Assembly (NCBI GenBank): GCA_947095585.1 | Contig: OX352763.1 | Span: 24,911,462-24,975,461 of the forward strand | DNA: 64,000 nt | Direction of reading: 5' to 3' | Origin: Nephrocerus scutellatus | Lineage: Eukaryota > Arthropoda > Insecta > Diptera > Pipunculidae | In this document: positions 54,231 through 64,000 of the stretch, piece after piece | How the letters are laid out: the number at the start of each line of letters is the position of its first letter | How positions within the stretch are numbered: the stretch's first letter is position 1 | Made by a program: the position numbers and the translations under genes | The notes under the pieces: model-generated | The model's database searches: none | What the model saw: only the letters and a program-made list of their open reading frames with translations | Told to the model about the DNA's origin: nothing

Positions 54231-54589
54231 GAAAAGAAAGAAAATTCTTTGAAATAGCTCTCACCTCAAAAACAGATATTTTGGCGATTATTGCCTAATA
54301 ACATAAATACTGTTGTCTGTTTGTCTATAACGATTTTATGTCGCCTCAGCCCACCTAAACCACTGGACGTATCGTTTGGTGCTCCCATAAGCTTAGGTTT
54401 TTTTTTTTGACCCGCTAAGTGGCGCTGAAGTCGACATATTTACGAAAATTTGTGTTTATGTTTGGATTTAGTTCATATTCCCACCATATGTTCGTTTGGT
54501 GCTCCGATATGTTTGAGTTTTCTTTAGTTAGTTGCGGCTAGTTTTGTTTTGAAGTGTTTGTAATATTGATATATGGCTTGGTTTGATAC

Positions 54590-54935
54590 AACCCCAAGGT
54601 TATACGCTTAGTTTAAATAAAATCTTCCAATAAGCCAGTACATCTTACTCAGCCTGATTACTATCTTATCGCGCTTCTTTTTAACGTCTGACTTCCACTT
54701 AAGTTATGGTATTTGCACCGAGTTGATGAAAAGAGGTAAATTATTCACCTTTCTGTGCGTAAAATTAGTATGTGTTGACTAGGTCTCGTTAGGAACGATT
54801 CGCCAGGTCTTTGCCGGCTCGCATATTTGTCTAGATCTCGTTGGAGATTTTCTGTTGATGATTCCACACTTTTACCCGTTGCGAGAAAACCCTTATCGTC
54901 CGCGAACGTGGCTACGAAATTTGTATTTCACTATA
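54590..54935 (-). mobile_element. Jockey-type RT active site to thumb
   Basis: The minus strand reads TNFVATFADDKGFLATGKSV (54,864-54,925; FADD intact) and LQRDLDKYASRQRP. After frameshifts come QHILILRTER, LFINSVQIP and KKKRDKIVIRLSKMYWLIGR (about 54,625-54,685), the WLiGRkS segment typical of Jockey, Doc and F elements. Truncated both sides. It may be the continuation of the 55,290-55,690 piece, with about 350 bp between. Confidence 0.75.
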
Positions 54936-55285
54936 TTTTTGCAAGAACTTATCCAACTTAACTGGTTGAATTTCAAATAAGAATTGAACTACTTCTGCAT
55001 CTATTTATACTCATTGAAAAGTTTCCAGAAACTTCCAATCTTATAGACAGAAATATCGAGAAAATACCAGAACATTGCGGCAACTTCCCTTATTTACAAC
55101 TAACCTTACTAATATGTAATTAGCCATCTTCTAAAAATAAACTACATGTACAATTATGTACCTACTTACAAACCGGACAAACCGGTTTGACTACATTGTT
55201 TACCAGTACATAATCATTTAAACTTATAGTCGGCTGTATTTAAAATAATCTAATTAATCTTACAGCCTAAGAGTATGCTTCTGTC
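54936..55285. other. Gap between two Jockey-type pieces
   Basis: AT-rich, no motif recognised. It may be an insertion inside one RT gene or unrelated flank. Confidence 0.35.
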
Positions 55286-55289
55286 AGTG

Positions 55290-55690
55290 CTTGATTCTAA
55301 TTCAGTGCCTATTTTTAGACGAGTATGTACATTGCGATTTATCTTGGGATTCGTATTTCAATATTTGCGCTACTAACTTCTTTTCGTAGCAATATTAAGA
55401 AAAGCGTAGGTGGCAAGGATGACCCTTCTGGCACGCCATTATTGATCCCATAAGAAGATGCAGAAATACTATTCAATATAAATAATCCTCAATCCATGCA
55501 ATGAGAGAGGTGTCTAAGTTGAGCGAACGAATCTAATTTAAAAGACAAACATGCCATACTCGGTCAAACGCTTTTGAATTATCTAGGGATACGACGCTTG
55601 ATTCACCTAGATTTTCAATGCTTCTCTCCCAACAATGCACGTCATGAGTTCACCTGATGAGCGATTTTTGGGAAATCCATACTGCACTGT
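55290..55690 (-). mobile_element. LINE-J RT fingers to motif B
   Basis: The minus strand in several frames reads QYGFPKNRSSGELM (Q.GFR..RST), SSVVSLDNSKAFDRVWHV (motif A: normally LD.SKAFD, here with the Asp moved to LDNS), LIAWIEDYLY, and INNGVPEGSSLPPTLFL at about 55,395-55,440 (motif B). Every motif is in the expected order. Stops and frameshifts throughout. Confidence 0.75.
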
Positions 55691-55734
55691 AGAGAAGTAA
55701 ATAAGTTCATCTCTGTACGGTATTGTTTTATTTG

Positions 55735-55980
55735 GTACTTATTGAAATTAAAATTTGGCGATAAGTTAATTTCGAGAAATGGGGCCGTCAATTTACATCC
55801 AAAGTCATGCAATTTGATACCTCTCGATTATTTCCTGTGTGACTGGCTGGTGAAGTCCACTGGCTTATGATGATAAACCAGAAACAATTGACGCCTTAAA
55901 GGTCAACATTGTTCTTTTTATTTGTGACAAACAGCAGTTTTTAAAAAATTGGTTCATAATTGGACGTTAAGACAGTTGAC
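55735..55980 (+). mobile_element. Tc1/mariner-superfamily transposase C-terminal fragment
   Basis: The plus strand reads LKFGDKLISRNGAVNLHPKS, CNLIPLDYFLCDWLVKS and ETIDALKVNIVLFICDK, equal to GPVNWPPRSCDLTPLDYFLWGYVKS-like family sequence. The catalytic Asp of CDLTP is changed to Asn (CNLIP). It matches 3,005-3,170 at DNA level. It is immediately followed by LINE-A. Confidence 0.75.
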
Positions 55981-56184
55981 ATATGCCCAGAAGCAGAGGA
56001 AGCAGCGAGCAGGTGCAATAGCAGAACCGTTGACAGAATCACCAAAGAGCTGACAGTTGGTCACCGCTCTAGCCAACATCTGGTGAAAGGCCTAGGTGGT
56101 GCCATACTCGTTTCAGATGAAGATCAGCTCAAGCGATAGAAGGAGCATTTCTCTACGGTCCTTAACCGTGTATTCGCCAACGAT

Positions 56185-56388
56185 ATGCACCCAAATCAAA
56201 CGGAGCTGCCGGAAGTAACAATTTTACGAATTCCCACCTCAACTCCCAGTAAAGATGAGATCGCTACCACGATCAACGCACTAAAAAACAACAAATCGGT
56301 AGGACTAGATGGTATACCAGCAGAACTTCTGTGTGCCACTCCAACGACATCAGCAGAGCTTTTATATCCTCTTGTAGAGAGAGCTTAG
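56185..56388 (+). pseudogene. LINE-A pre-RT region
   Basis: 67 codons: TSTPSKDEIATTINALKNNK (EI..AI..LKN.K), SVGLDGIPAELLCATPTTSA and ELLYPLVERA, then a stop where relatives have Trp. This is the usual start of the RT, binding the template region. Confidence 0.8.
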
Positions 56389-56424
56389 GAGGCAGAAAGT
56401 TTCCCCGACGAGTAGAAGAAGGGA

Positions 56425-56958
56425 ATGATTGTCCAGCTCCCTAAAATAGGTAGTCTTATGGAGTGCGAAAACTGGAGAGGCATTTCCGTTCTTCCTGCAG
56501 TTGTAAAGGTAATAGCCAAAGTAGTACTTGAGCGAATTAAAGAACATCTGGAAGATACACTCGATGCCGAACAAGCAGGTTTCCGCACTGGATCCTCCTG
56601 TGTAGACCACATAAACACCCTGCGGATCATTATTGAACAGTGCGTTGAATTCCGGTCACCACTGCACCTGCTGTTCAACGATTTTGAGAAGGCGTTTGAT
56701 AGTGTCAACAGCCAATTTATCTGGTTCGCCTTGCGCAGGAGAGGTATACCCGATAAACTAATAGCTATTATTAAAGCAACCTATGATGACTCTAAATGTC
56801 ATGTGCTGCATAGAGGAAAGCCGATCAGAGGAATTCGAGATCCTAAGTGGAGTACGACAAGGTTGCATTCTATCGCCGATACTTTTTTTGTTCGTAATTA
56901 TGGATGTACTTCGCGCAGCTTTATCTTTGGACTTTTACATCTCAACTCAAACATCTGA
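56425..56958 (+). pseudogene. LINE-A RT fingers and palm
   Basis: 177 codons, the longest RT frame here. KIGSLMECENWRGISVLPAV, DAEQAGFRTGSSCVDHINTL, LHLLFNDFEKAFDSVNSQFI (motif A; the normal TDF is NDF but the following Asp in DF is kept) and KLIAIIKATYDDSKCHVLHR. A frameshift at about 56,820 moves motif B (SGVRQGCILSPILF) to another frame. Confidence 0.85.
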
Positions 56959-57343
56959 ACTACGCTGACGACGTTTGTTTACTCTCACACAGGATTATGG
57001 AGCAGCACCAAATGACAACAACTGTGGAAGGGGAGGCAAATGTTGCGGGTTTGAAAAAAACCAAAATCATCAACCTCGGCACTAACTCAGTAACTCAAGT
57101 TAACAACCGGTAGAGAGAGTCGAGAGCTTCGAATATCTTGGCAGTATTGTCTCGACCGAAGGTGTAACCGAACAGGACATTGTCAACCGAATTGGAAAAG
57201 CAAAATCCGTGTTTGGAATGATGTCCATGATATGGCGAAGCAATCAGCTTAAACACCAAGCTGCGACTGTTCCGTTCAAATGTTGAATCTGTGCTGTTGT
57301 ATGGGTCCAGCACTTGGAAGGTGATTGGTCATACACTCCGTAA

Positions 57344-57550
57344 ATGCGACAGTTCAATAGCAAACTACGCAATGCAATGTTATCTCAGGATGGTAGAAGA
57401 ACGGGTCATCCGAGAAATACATGGCGCAGAACAGTTGAGGAGGAGTTACGGCTATTGGGGAAGAGTTGGAGAGAGCTGAAGCTCATTGCCAGGAACCGCA
57501 CGCGATGGCGCGTAGGCATAGTAGAGGCCCTAGGACCCACAAGGGGATAA
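57344..57550 (+). pseudogene. LINE-A C-terminal domain end
   Basis: 68 codons: DGRRTGHPRNTWRRTVEEEL (GRP.NTWRRT.E.E), SWRELKLIARNRTRWRVGIV and EALGPTRG, then the stop TAA near 57,550. Same end as the 10.76 kb copy (RTRWRVGVVEA.GPTRG). No clear AAAG tail here. Confidence 0.8.
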
Positions 57551-57560
57551 GTAAGTATAT

Positions 57561-58635
57561 TTCCAAAATCATTTTCAAATATTAATGGGTTAATTAATAT
57601 TGATCTTACGAATAAATATAACGATTTGTTTATAATTATATTTTCTGTGTTATTATTTACAAATTTCAAGTTCTGATGTCATTAACATTTCAAGAACATC
57701 GATAAATCCTAAAGTCGTCTACATTTTAAATTTGCTGCGCCCATCCAGAGCAAAAAAAAAACTACAAAATCCCTCGGAACTCTCACACAAACCCATAATT
57801 AATATTCTGTGCTCCTTAAACCATCTTCCCTTTCCAAAGAAAACCCAATTTTTCCCCGATATTCCTCTATTGCCATCTAACAAACATTACGAACGTACGA
57901 ACGAATGAAATATCCTCTTTTTAAATTGATGCCAGGACACAAGAAATAAAAAAAGAACCCAATAATTACGATGATATCCATGTTGCTTAACTTATCAACA
58001 TTGTTTTGATTTCGTCCTAAATTTCCGAAGCCGGGATCCCCCAACCAACATACGCACCAACTTTCCTCTTGACCAGCATTTCATGATTTTCATTCATTCA
58101 GTCTATCTGGCTGAGGGAGGAAACTTCTGCAAAACACCCAAAGTTGCTGTACTTAAAAAAAGTGGAATAGGAAGGAACTTCATAAAAGTTTGGTAAAACT
58201 TTTTGCGATTGGGTAAATGGCCCAGCTATGTCCTCTGGTATGTCTGTGTCTATCTTGCCGCCGTGCTGTTGATACTAAAAGTGAAGTTGTCCCATTTTGA
58301 CATTTTGTTTGCCGGTATTTTCGCATTGAGTCCAATTTGATTATTTGAGGGATCCCAGGAACTAAGGGTTTTGTCATTTTGCATTAAAGTAGAATAGAAT
58401 TTGAATGCATTCGTCCGAATTCAGGAAACTTTGAATATTTTCGACATTTTATTATTTTGGCTTTTGTTTTATTTTCTCTACAAATTGGAAGGTGGACTAA
58501 CTTCCGTAATTGCCCACCATTATTTTGATTGTTCATTAAAATATTGAATATAATTGAATGTTAATAACTTATAAGCATTATCGTCTTCAAAGTTATGTGG
58601 ATCTACAAGTGAACTTCGGTTGTGGCATACTGCAG
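57561..58635. other. Gene-free AT-rich stretch
   Basis: No coding sequence recognised; frames are below 66 codons. Nothing repeated was noted. Confidence 0.45.
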
Positions 58636-58639
58636 AAAT

Positions 58640-59115
58640 TTTCACTTTAACCAGTTTGGCATCCCAAAAGTGTGGGCGTCCTGCGTAGGTCATGTTATGC
58701 CACGCTTTCGTCTTCCATTAATACTTCCGCAAAAGACGAATCCGAATCCTAATATTCCTGCCCACCGGAATCTACCGAGCTTTATTCTCTTCATGATGTC
58801 AAGATAGTGATAACGCTCGTAGGTCGTAGATCTCGTCATTAAAGAGTCTACGGAATCGTTCTTCCTCAACAATTATCCATAAGACTTTGCTGTCGAACTC
58901 GGTTATTATGATATAGAGCTTTTTGCTAAGCATCCAAGTGCATATGTAAGTATTGTTATGACCATTGGCTTATACACCAGCAGCTTGGTTCTTATGGATA
59001 AATTCCTGGATATGAAGAGTCTTGAAGAGTATGCTTTGTTGGCTTTTAGCAACTGTACGCGTACTTCTGGTTGTATGCTATTAGGTGCTGCTTTCATTCA
59101 CCCGAGATAGTTTTG
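58640..59115 (-). mobile_element. LINE-B thumb and 3' region
   Basis: The minus strand contains EVRVQLLKANKAYSSRLF and TKLLVYKPMVITILTY (58,906-59,097), equal to the thumb of the 33.9 kb copy. 58,740-58,900 matches 20,160-20,320 at DNA level. The thumb's conserved YGS is frameshifted. Ends near 58,640. Confidence 0.75.
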
Positions 59116-59284
59116 ATTGCACTATACTTCGAATTCGCGCCTCACTATATTAATTGATGGATAAATGTTGGCCCTATTGCTAGAAGTCGTGTGGACTCGT
59201 TGACGCGAAGCTTATTCAAGGATGCAGTCGTTTTTGGTGATGCGATCCATAGTCGAAGCAGCAAACCAACAAGATAGTCGTCCG

Positions 59285-59760
59285 AGTAGATATTCATTAT
59301 CATTATAACCTTGTCCACATGGACATTAACAAAAAGCGGCCATCTTATCCTGTGAGCTCGCACTTCCATCCACTCACATCCCTCGGTTCTGGCTTCATTA
59401 GCAACTGTCTCCTTCTCCACGTCTATTTTTGCCATCTAGGTTTTCGTGCTCCATTGGGATTCCAGTCGAGCGAATTTCTTGCGATGTCATCGACTGGTGG
59501 CCAATCCAATTATACTTTCTCTGCATTATTATTATATCCCGCCTCTCAAAATGCGTCACTTTCCGCAGCTTCACGGTACTAATTACTTTTGGATGGTGGT
59601 GCGCAAGTATACTTCGTCAAAAAGATTTGTTGACGAATATTTGGATTCGTGACACCATCTTACTAGACACTTTCCAGGTCTCACAAACGTACAGCAGCTG
59701 CACTGACAGGCAGTTTGTCTTGTCTTGTCTTGCTCTGCGATCTTCTCCAATGCCTGCTCC
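59285..59760 (-). mobile_element. LINE-A-like thumb and C-terminal domain
   Basis: The minus strand reads LLYVCETWKVSSKMVSRIQI and FVNKSF (about 59,617-59,700; normal LLYGCETWK...RLQ.FVNKCLR), then KVISTVKLRKVTHFE, KYNWIGHQ, NEARTEGCEWMEVRA. The RRKW signature is partly frameshifted. The closest relative in the window is the 7,207-7,660 copy. A short ATAATGATAATGA tail appears near 59,290-59,305. Confidence 0.7.
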
Positions 59761-59899
59761 ACAACCTGCATCGCAACACTCACCACAATTGGTATAAAAT
59801 GGACCCTCTCCGAATGGAGTCAAAGGATTGACAAACTTAATAACGATAACAAATGGAAATCTGATTGATTTCATCATCAGGGGATCTCATCGACAAGCT

Positions 59900-62050
59900 G
59901 ATACCATCTGAATGATATAATTCTTTCAACAGAAGTTCACCATCACCATCAAAGACTGTAGGAAAACCTACCCACCTAATTCCCAGAGTTCAAGCTCTTT
60001 TAGCCCTAAAATTCCCAAGAAATATGGATGGCTTTTCGCAAACCCATCTGGCAATGTATTCAACTGGGTAAGATGAGGATGAGTAGATAGATTGTAGAAG
60101 CTGATTACGTTAATTTTAATCGTAATTTAAGCAATAAACCTAAACACCAACTTAATTCTAATTTTTCTCAATCCCTTCTTCAACATAAATTTAGTTATTT
60201 TACTTCTCACTCCCCTCATCAACTTATTCTAAGCCCCAATTGGAGCATGAAGAGGGTAATCTTCCCCAATGTCACCAATCTGGTTTACCCACCTACCCCA
60301 TTCCGCAACAAATTCACTAATGTATCTACTAATCCGTTAAACACTTTTCTTCCTTCTTCGACCAATTTCAAGCCCCAACTCTTCAACGTTCTACCGCGTC
60401 TCATTTAATCTGGTCCCTCTTCTACTACCAAAACTCCACCTTCTTTTATACTACCCTCCATTAATTACTTCAAACTTCATTCTCTCCAACACTCTCTCCT
60501 TCTCCACCCTATTCCTCTTCTTCTTATTTAGCCTATCCTAACATTTCTGCCCCCTGCACATCCACGAATTCTGGCAGCAATTCTACCGCCCTAGCTACAC
60601 CCTATATGGCTGATTGTCCCACTTCCGATCCATTGCTTCCTTCCATCATAAAACTCACATCTAAACTTACGAACCCCACGTCAATGATCAATGACCTCGA
60701 TAGCCGCTATATTATGTCTAGACTACGTGATCACCGGCTTTTCAAAAATGTCCGCATTTATCTTGCCCGACTCAGTCTGCATAGACGGCAAGACAAAGGC
60801 GAATGTTATGGTTTTCATTCTAAAAGAGGGCCACCCAACCGATCCTTTGGCCCTGAGAAATATCTACACCCTTTTCTTCTTCCACTGTGGCTTAAGACCT
60901 CTTGTCATATTGGATCCAAACGTCTCTCGTATCTCCAAAAATTCCACAACAACCACAACAATTATTTTCGCCCCTTACTCCTATCCAATTGTTCCATCTC
61001 TTACAGTCGGTAACGCCCCGCAGTTCCTTTCCCTTTACTATCAGAATGTTAGTGGACTTCGCACCAAAACCTCGATGGTGCACCTTAACTCACAAACACT
61101 TCCTTGTGACATTTTTGCCCTTACCGAAACAAACCTCTGTCCCAATTTTCTTAACTGTCAACTCTTCTCTTCATTTCTGACTTTGCAGTTTTTCGCGCTG
61201 ACGACCAGGACAACGTTGCTTTTAACTTCGGCCCCGGTGTTCTTGTACCCATACATAATGGTATCGATTCAACCCTCGTTAAAAACTCAAACGTCGCTTC
61301 TTTTGAATTCGTATGTTCTTAGATATCTGTATCCAAACGGAGCGTATACATTCTCTGCTGTTATATTCGCCCTGCTTAACCCGTCCAAGTATACCAAGAT
61401 TACCAACTAGCTGTTGATGCTGTTGTCTCTCTATTTGACGTCGCTAATCCCAATATAATTGTTGGCGACTTCAACCTACCCCTTTTGCAATGGGCTCCAT
61501 CAGTGAACAAATTTCTTTTGTTTCAACTAATTCCTCTTCACCAACGGAAACTCTTCTTACTGATCGTCTTTTTGACTCCGACCCTTTTCAGATTACTGGT
61601 ATCAGCAACAACCTTGGTAGGCAGCTAGATGTCACCTTTTTGTATGAAAATGACAACATTACTATTGTTTCTGAGGACTCTCTTTCTTTCAATTTTCAGC
61701 TTCAGCTTTTATATCAGCATCAGCTTGTATATCTTGCTCTCAGATTGGAATTTTTGATGTGAAGCACTGAGTCGGATAGAAATTTTCGTCGCGATCATAT
61801 TGTCCTTTGAGATCGATTGTGTTCTCGTCGTTCCAATTTTTTTTTAAGCAGATCCAACCACAAATCTTTGGGTCTACAACGACATGAATTTTGTTATCAA
61901 AGACGTCGTAGCATCGATTACAAGATAGGTTCCACAGCTCTATAGAAAGTGCTTAATCTGTCAGGATTCAAGAACTTTAGAATAAAGTGGTATGAGTCGA
62001 TGTTTACTGACTCCATGATCCACGTTTAGTTGGATGTTTTCAATACATCC
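59900..62050 (+). mobile_element. Non-LTR element, ORF1-like region and endonuclease
   Basis: Plus strand. A pyrimidine-rich, Ser/Pro-coding region (60,100-60,600) leads into an ORF1-like part (SKLTNPTSMINDLDSRYIMS) and then an endonuclease in changing frames: LYYQNVSGLRTKTSMVHL (about 61,038), LPCDIFALTETNL, YQLAVDAVVSLFDVANPNII, VGDFNLPLLQW (61,462-61,494; metal-site Asp). Beyond about 61,780 a decayed stretch may lead toward RT, but no RT motif was found. The DFNLP.L.W motif suggests a CR1/L2- or Jockey-related element. Confidence 0.7.
60691..61410 (+). pseudogene. ORF1 end and endonuclease start
   Basis: 239 codons, the longest open frame of the window. Residues about 30-60 (SVCIDGKTKANVMVFILKEG) belong to the ORF1-like part. 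Residues about 110-150 (QFLSLYYQNVSGLRTKTSMV, HLNSQTLPCDIFALTETNLC) are the endonuclease N-terminus, whose Glu in TET is a catalytic residue. After about residue 160 the frame departs from the endonuclease. The VGDFNLPLLQW segment is in another frame at 61,462-61,494. Confidence 0.65.
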
Positions 62051-63435
62051 CTAGGCATTCACATAATGTAGCAGATAGATAGCTTGTTAATGTGTTTCTT
62101 GATAGAGTTCACACTTTTTTTACCATAGTTTTAAGTTAAGCCTACGTTATGGAATGATGTTTGTTCTCGATTTTTGCTGAGTTGTTCCTGGTCTTTCAGT
62201 CGGCAAGTCAATTAAGAACTTTTATTCGACTCCATTGTTATCAAATCCTTCTTTGTTCTCTTGGGGTGACTCTCAAATTGTGATTGAGACAGTTTGGATT
62301 CATGGACAAACCTATACCCCTATAATATTATGGATGCCTTTTTTATTTTGAGGAAGAATTGCTTTCATTTTTATGTGAAATTTCTACAGTAAGCTAACAC
62401 ACACACACACTGACATACAACAACAGCCTTCCCTTACAATTGTGTGAGCCAAGGATCATACTGACCAAAATGAGCTACTGTGGCTTGTAAATGATGGTCG
62501 CATTAACCTTTCAATGTCACAAGAGAAATGTCGGTCCTTTCCTTCAAGAAAAACGTATACGTATATATGCGAGTGTGTCTGCCATGTAGTTACATGTAAT
62601 AAATAATTCAAATAATAATTTGTCCAAGTCATAAAATTCATGTAATTTGCCATTGCTGTAAACTTCTGGAACAAATCTGAGTGTTCTTAATTATGAAGAA
62701 AAGTAGCTGGTGTAGTGGTAGCCATAATATTTTTGCACGGCCACTATTGTATCCCACAACAAATTAGCTATTCCAGCCCTACTTTACTACTAAAAGAAGC
62801 AGTTTTGTTAAGTCATATCGTTACTATTCTTCATGTGTCAAATTGTGACCAGCTAATTATTTGTTTATCTGTCCGTCCGTCGCTTCCTTTCGTCTGTCTG
62901 TTTATGAAGATTTATCACCAAAGATCATCACTTTAATGCACTTTTAACATAACTGTCAATGACTATGACATCTATGACTTTCTATGGTCATTTGCTGCTT
63001 CACAAACCCTTCCTTCCTGAATCATATACGTTCTCGCGTCCATAAATAACTCAAAATACAAACATTTTTTTGTTTGAGAAGATTAATAATTTAAGTGCAG
63101 TACTTTGAAAGAAAAATTTAAAAATGGTTCTGAAATTTTCGACGACGATATAGACACGAACACGGTTATTCCATTTCCACTTTATTCGTGGCACGCAAAC
63201 GACAGTCGAAGTTTTAATTCAGCCGGGGATTAATGTTTTTTGTTTAATCAGAAGGCGGATAAACGTTAGGAGAAAATTGCGACGTAGAGGCACGGGTTAA
63301 CTTTATTTAAACTAAATGTTAAATTTAAAAAAAAGAAAAGTGTCAATGTAGAAGATGCATTCCACAAAACAATTGCTAGATTGTTAATTCTGGAACAATT
63401 TTAGAAACCATGTTATTGGCACCTTTTTATACTAT
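62051..63435. other. Gene-free AT-rich stretch
   Basis: A CA microsatellite at about 62,397-62,416 and TCCGTCCGTCG / CTGTCTGTTT repeats at about 62,871-62,902. No coding sequence recognised. Confidence 0.5.
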
Positions 63436-63560
63436 TATACAGGGTGTCCCTCAATTCGTGCACATTAATTTGGGAAATGATTCTTGAGTACATTCTAAGA
63501 AAAAAATCGTTCTACAGCAAGGGTCTATCTGCAATGTTGACATCAGTTATAGGGGAGCTT
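63436..63560. mobile_element. Possible DNA-transposon end (TATACAGGGTGTCCC)
   Basis: TATACAGGGTGTCCCTCAAT at about 63,437-63,456 has the look of an insect cut-and-paste transposon terminus beginning CAGGGTG after TA. No partner inverted repeat was found in the window, so this is tentative. Confidence 0.3.
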
Positions 63561-63955
63561 AGTTTGGTGTACCCTAATCCATGTTAATGTTAACTTCGTT
63601 TAGGATTTAGTTTTTAGAAGAAATGCCAGCCTTTGTAACTGCGTTTAAATAAAGTTGATATCTTGTTTGAGTCCTCAGATATCCAACTTCAATTCCTGTT
63701 CCAGTTTTCTTGCCCACGTTAATTTTTAAATTTGACGTCAATTTTCTCCAGACAATAACGTTTTACTATTCTTTGCTTATGAACGTAACAATAATAAAAA
63801 TAAAAATCAAAAACAAGTTTGCGGAAAAACATAGATTTTATGATACTTGGGAAAACCTTAAAATTTTTTAAAAAGGGTTTTTTGCTTTAGGTAATTTTTC
63901 AAAACTTTTATTTAACTTGACTTGACCTCATTTTGTCTGAATTTTTGACTATTTT
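63561..63955. other. Gene-free AT-rich stretch
   Basis: Nothing recognised before the satellite-like sequence at the right edge. Confidence 0.4.
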
Positions 63956-63959
63956 TGGT

Positions 63960-64000
63960 CCTCTGTTTTAACCATTTTCCACACGACCTAAGGAGCTTAA
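63960..64000. repeat. Start of the 155-bp satellite at the right edge
   Basis: TTTTAACCATTTTCCACACGACCTAAGGAGCTTAA matches the junction and start of the unit at about 53,645-53,680. The array probably continues beyond the window. Confidence 0.8.

Larger units (their letters stand above)
55983..57560 (+). mobile_element. LINE-A copy 3, linker to C-terminus
   Basis: Plus-strand copy starting near 55,983 in the endonuclease-RT linker and ending near 57,555. Order: linker, RT (56,185-56,958), YADDVCLLS (56,962-56,988, intact), EANVAGLKK, FEYLGSIVS, thumb LLYGSSTWKV, then the C-terminal domain. The thumb is joined directly to IGHTLRKCDSS, losing about 50 residues (FVNRCL...RRKW). In-frame stops include Trp codons turned to TAG (DE.KK at about 56,413). 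Confidence 0.85.

Noticed and set aside
59145..59435. Minus-strand frame with YSDDYL as an RT active site
   Set aside because: The sequence around it corresponds to the C-terminal tail and 3' end of a LINE-A-like copy, not to an RT palm. The match is fortuitous.
62700..62730. AGCTGGTGTAGTGGTAGC resembling a tRNA or SINE A box
   Set aside because: No B box (GGTTCGA-type) follows at the right distance and no cloverleaf can be drawn.

Overview
The window is AT-rich eukaryotic DNA, most likely from an insect and probably a higher fly. This is inferred from its mixture of LOA/R1-, I-, Jockey-, RTE/CFDP2-like and CR1/L2-like non-LTR retrotransposons (LINEs), Tc1/mariner elements and a Helitron. 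I found no intact host gene, rRNA, tRNA or CRISPR array. Nearly everything recognisable is a decayed mobile element or a tandem repeat set in AT-rich sequence that looks intergenic or intronic. All coding remnants carry stops, frameshifts or internal deletions, so they are annotated as mobile elements or pseudogenes.

Working family names used below: LINE-A (apurinic endonuclease + reverse transcriptase + C-terminal 'RRKW.WIGH.LRK' domain; copies at 10.7-12.1, 45.0-46.4 and 56.0-57.6 kb, related pieces at 4.2, 7.2 and 59.3 kb). LINE-B (CFDP2-like endonuclease/RT; 0-0.9, 13.3-14.0, 16.4, 20.2, 31.0, 33.9-34.4, 39.6, 50.0-51.7 and 58.6-59.1 kb). LINE-R1 to R4 (RNase H-carrying LOA/R1/I-like elements; R1 at 14.1-15.9 and 43.5-45.0, R2 at 22.9-23.6, R3 at 6.7 and 23.7-24.4, R4 at 18.3-19.5, 28.6-30.6 and perhaps 31.4-31.8 kb). 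LINE-J (Jockey-like RT pieces at 31.3, 33.6, 38.2, 54.6 and 55.3 kb). LINE-L (CR1/L2-like; 22.6, 30.6 and perhaps 60-62 kb).

Layout: 0-13 kb has scattered LINE-A/B/R3 and one Tc1-like fragment separated by long plain AT-rich stretches. 13-24.5 kb is a dense LINE graveyard with an unusual palindromic satellite at 15.94-16.32 kb. 25.25-27.47 kb is a Helitron with recognisable ends, a remnant of PIF1 helicase and two large CCCCAAAAGA-type arrays. 28.5-34.4 kb holds the best R4 copy, whose gag-like region and endonuclease lie in one frame. 36-46.4 kb has more LINE pieces, followed by a nearly complete but catalytically broken Tc1/mariner-like element with visible terminal inverted repeats (46.5-47.6 kb). 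49-51.7 kb has a mariner fragment and a LINE-B copy containing a perfect 26-bp inverted repeat. 53.65-54.23 kb is a CACGTGTG-rich satellite that reappears at the right edge. 54.6-62 kb is again LINE and Tc1-like debris.

The genes do not form a pathway. What they share is a history: repeated insertion of several transposon lineages followed by internal deletions that join distant protein domains.
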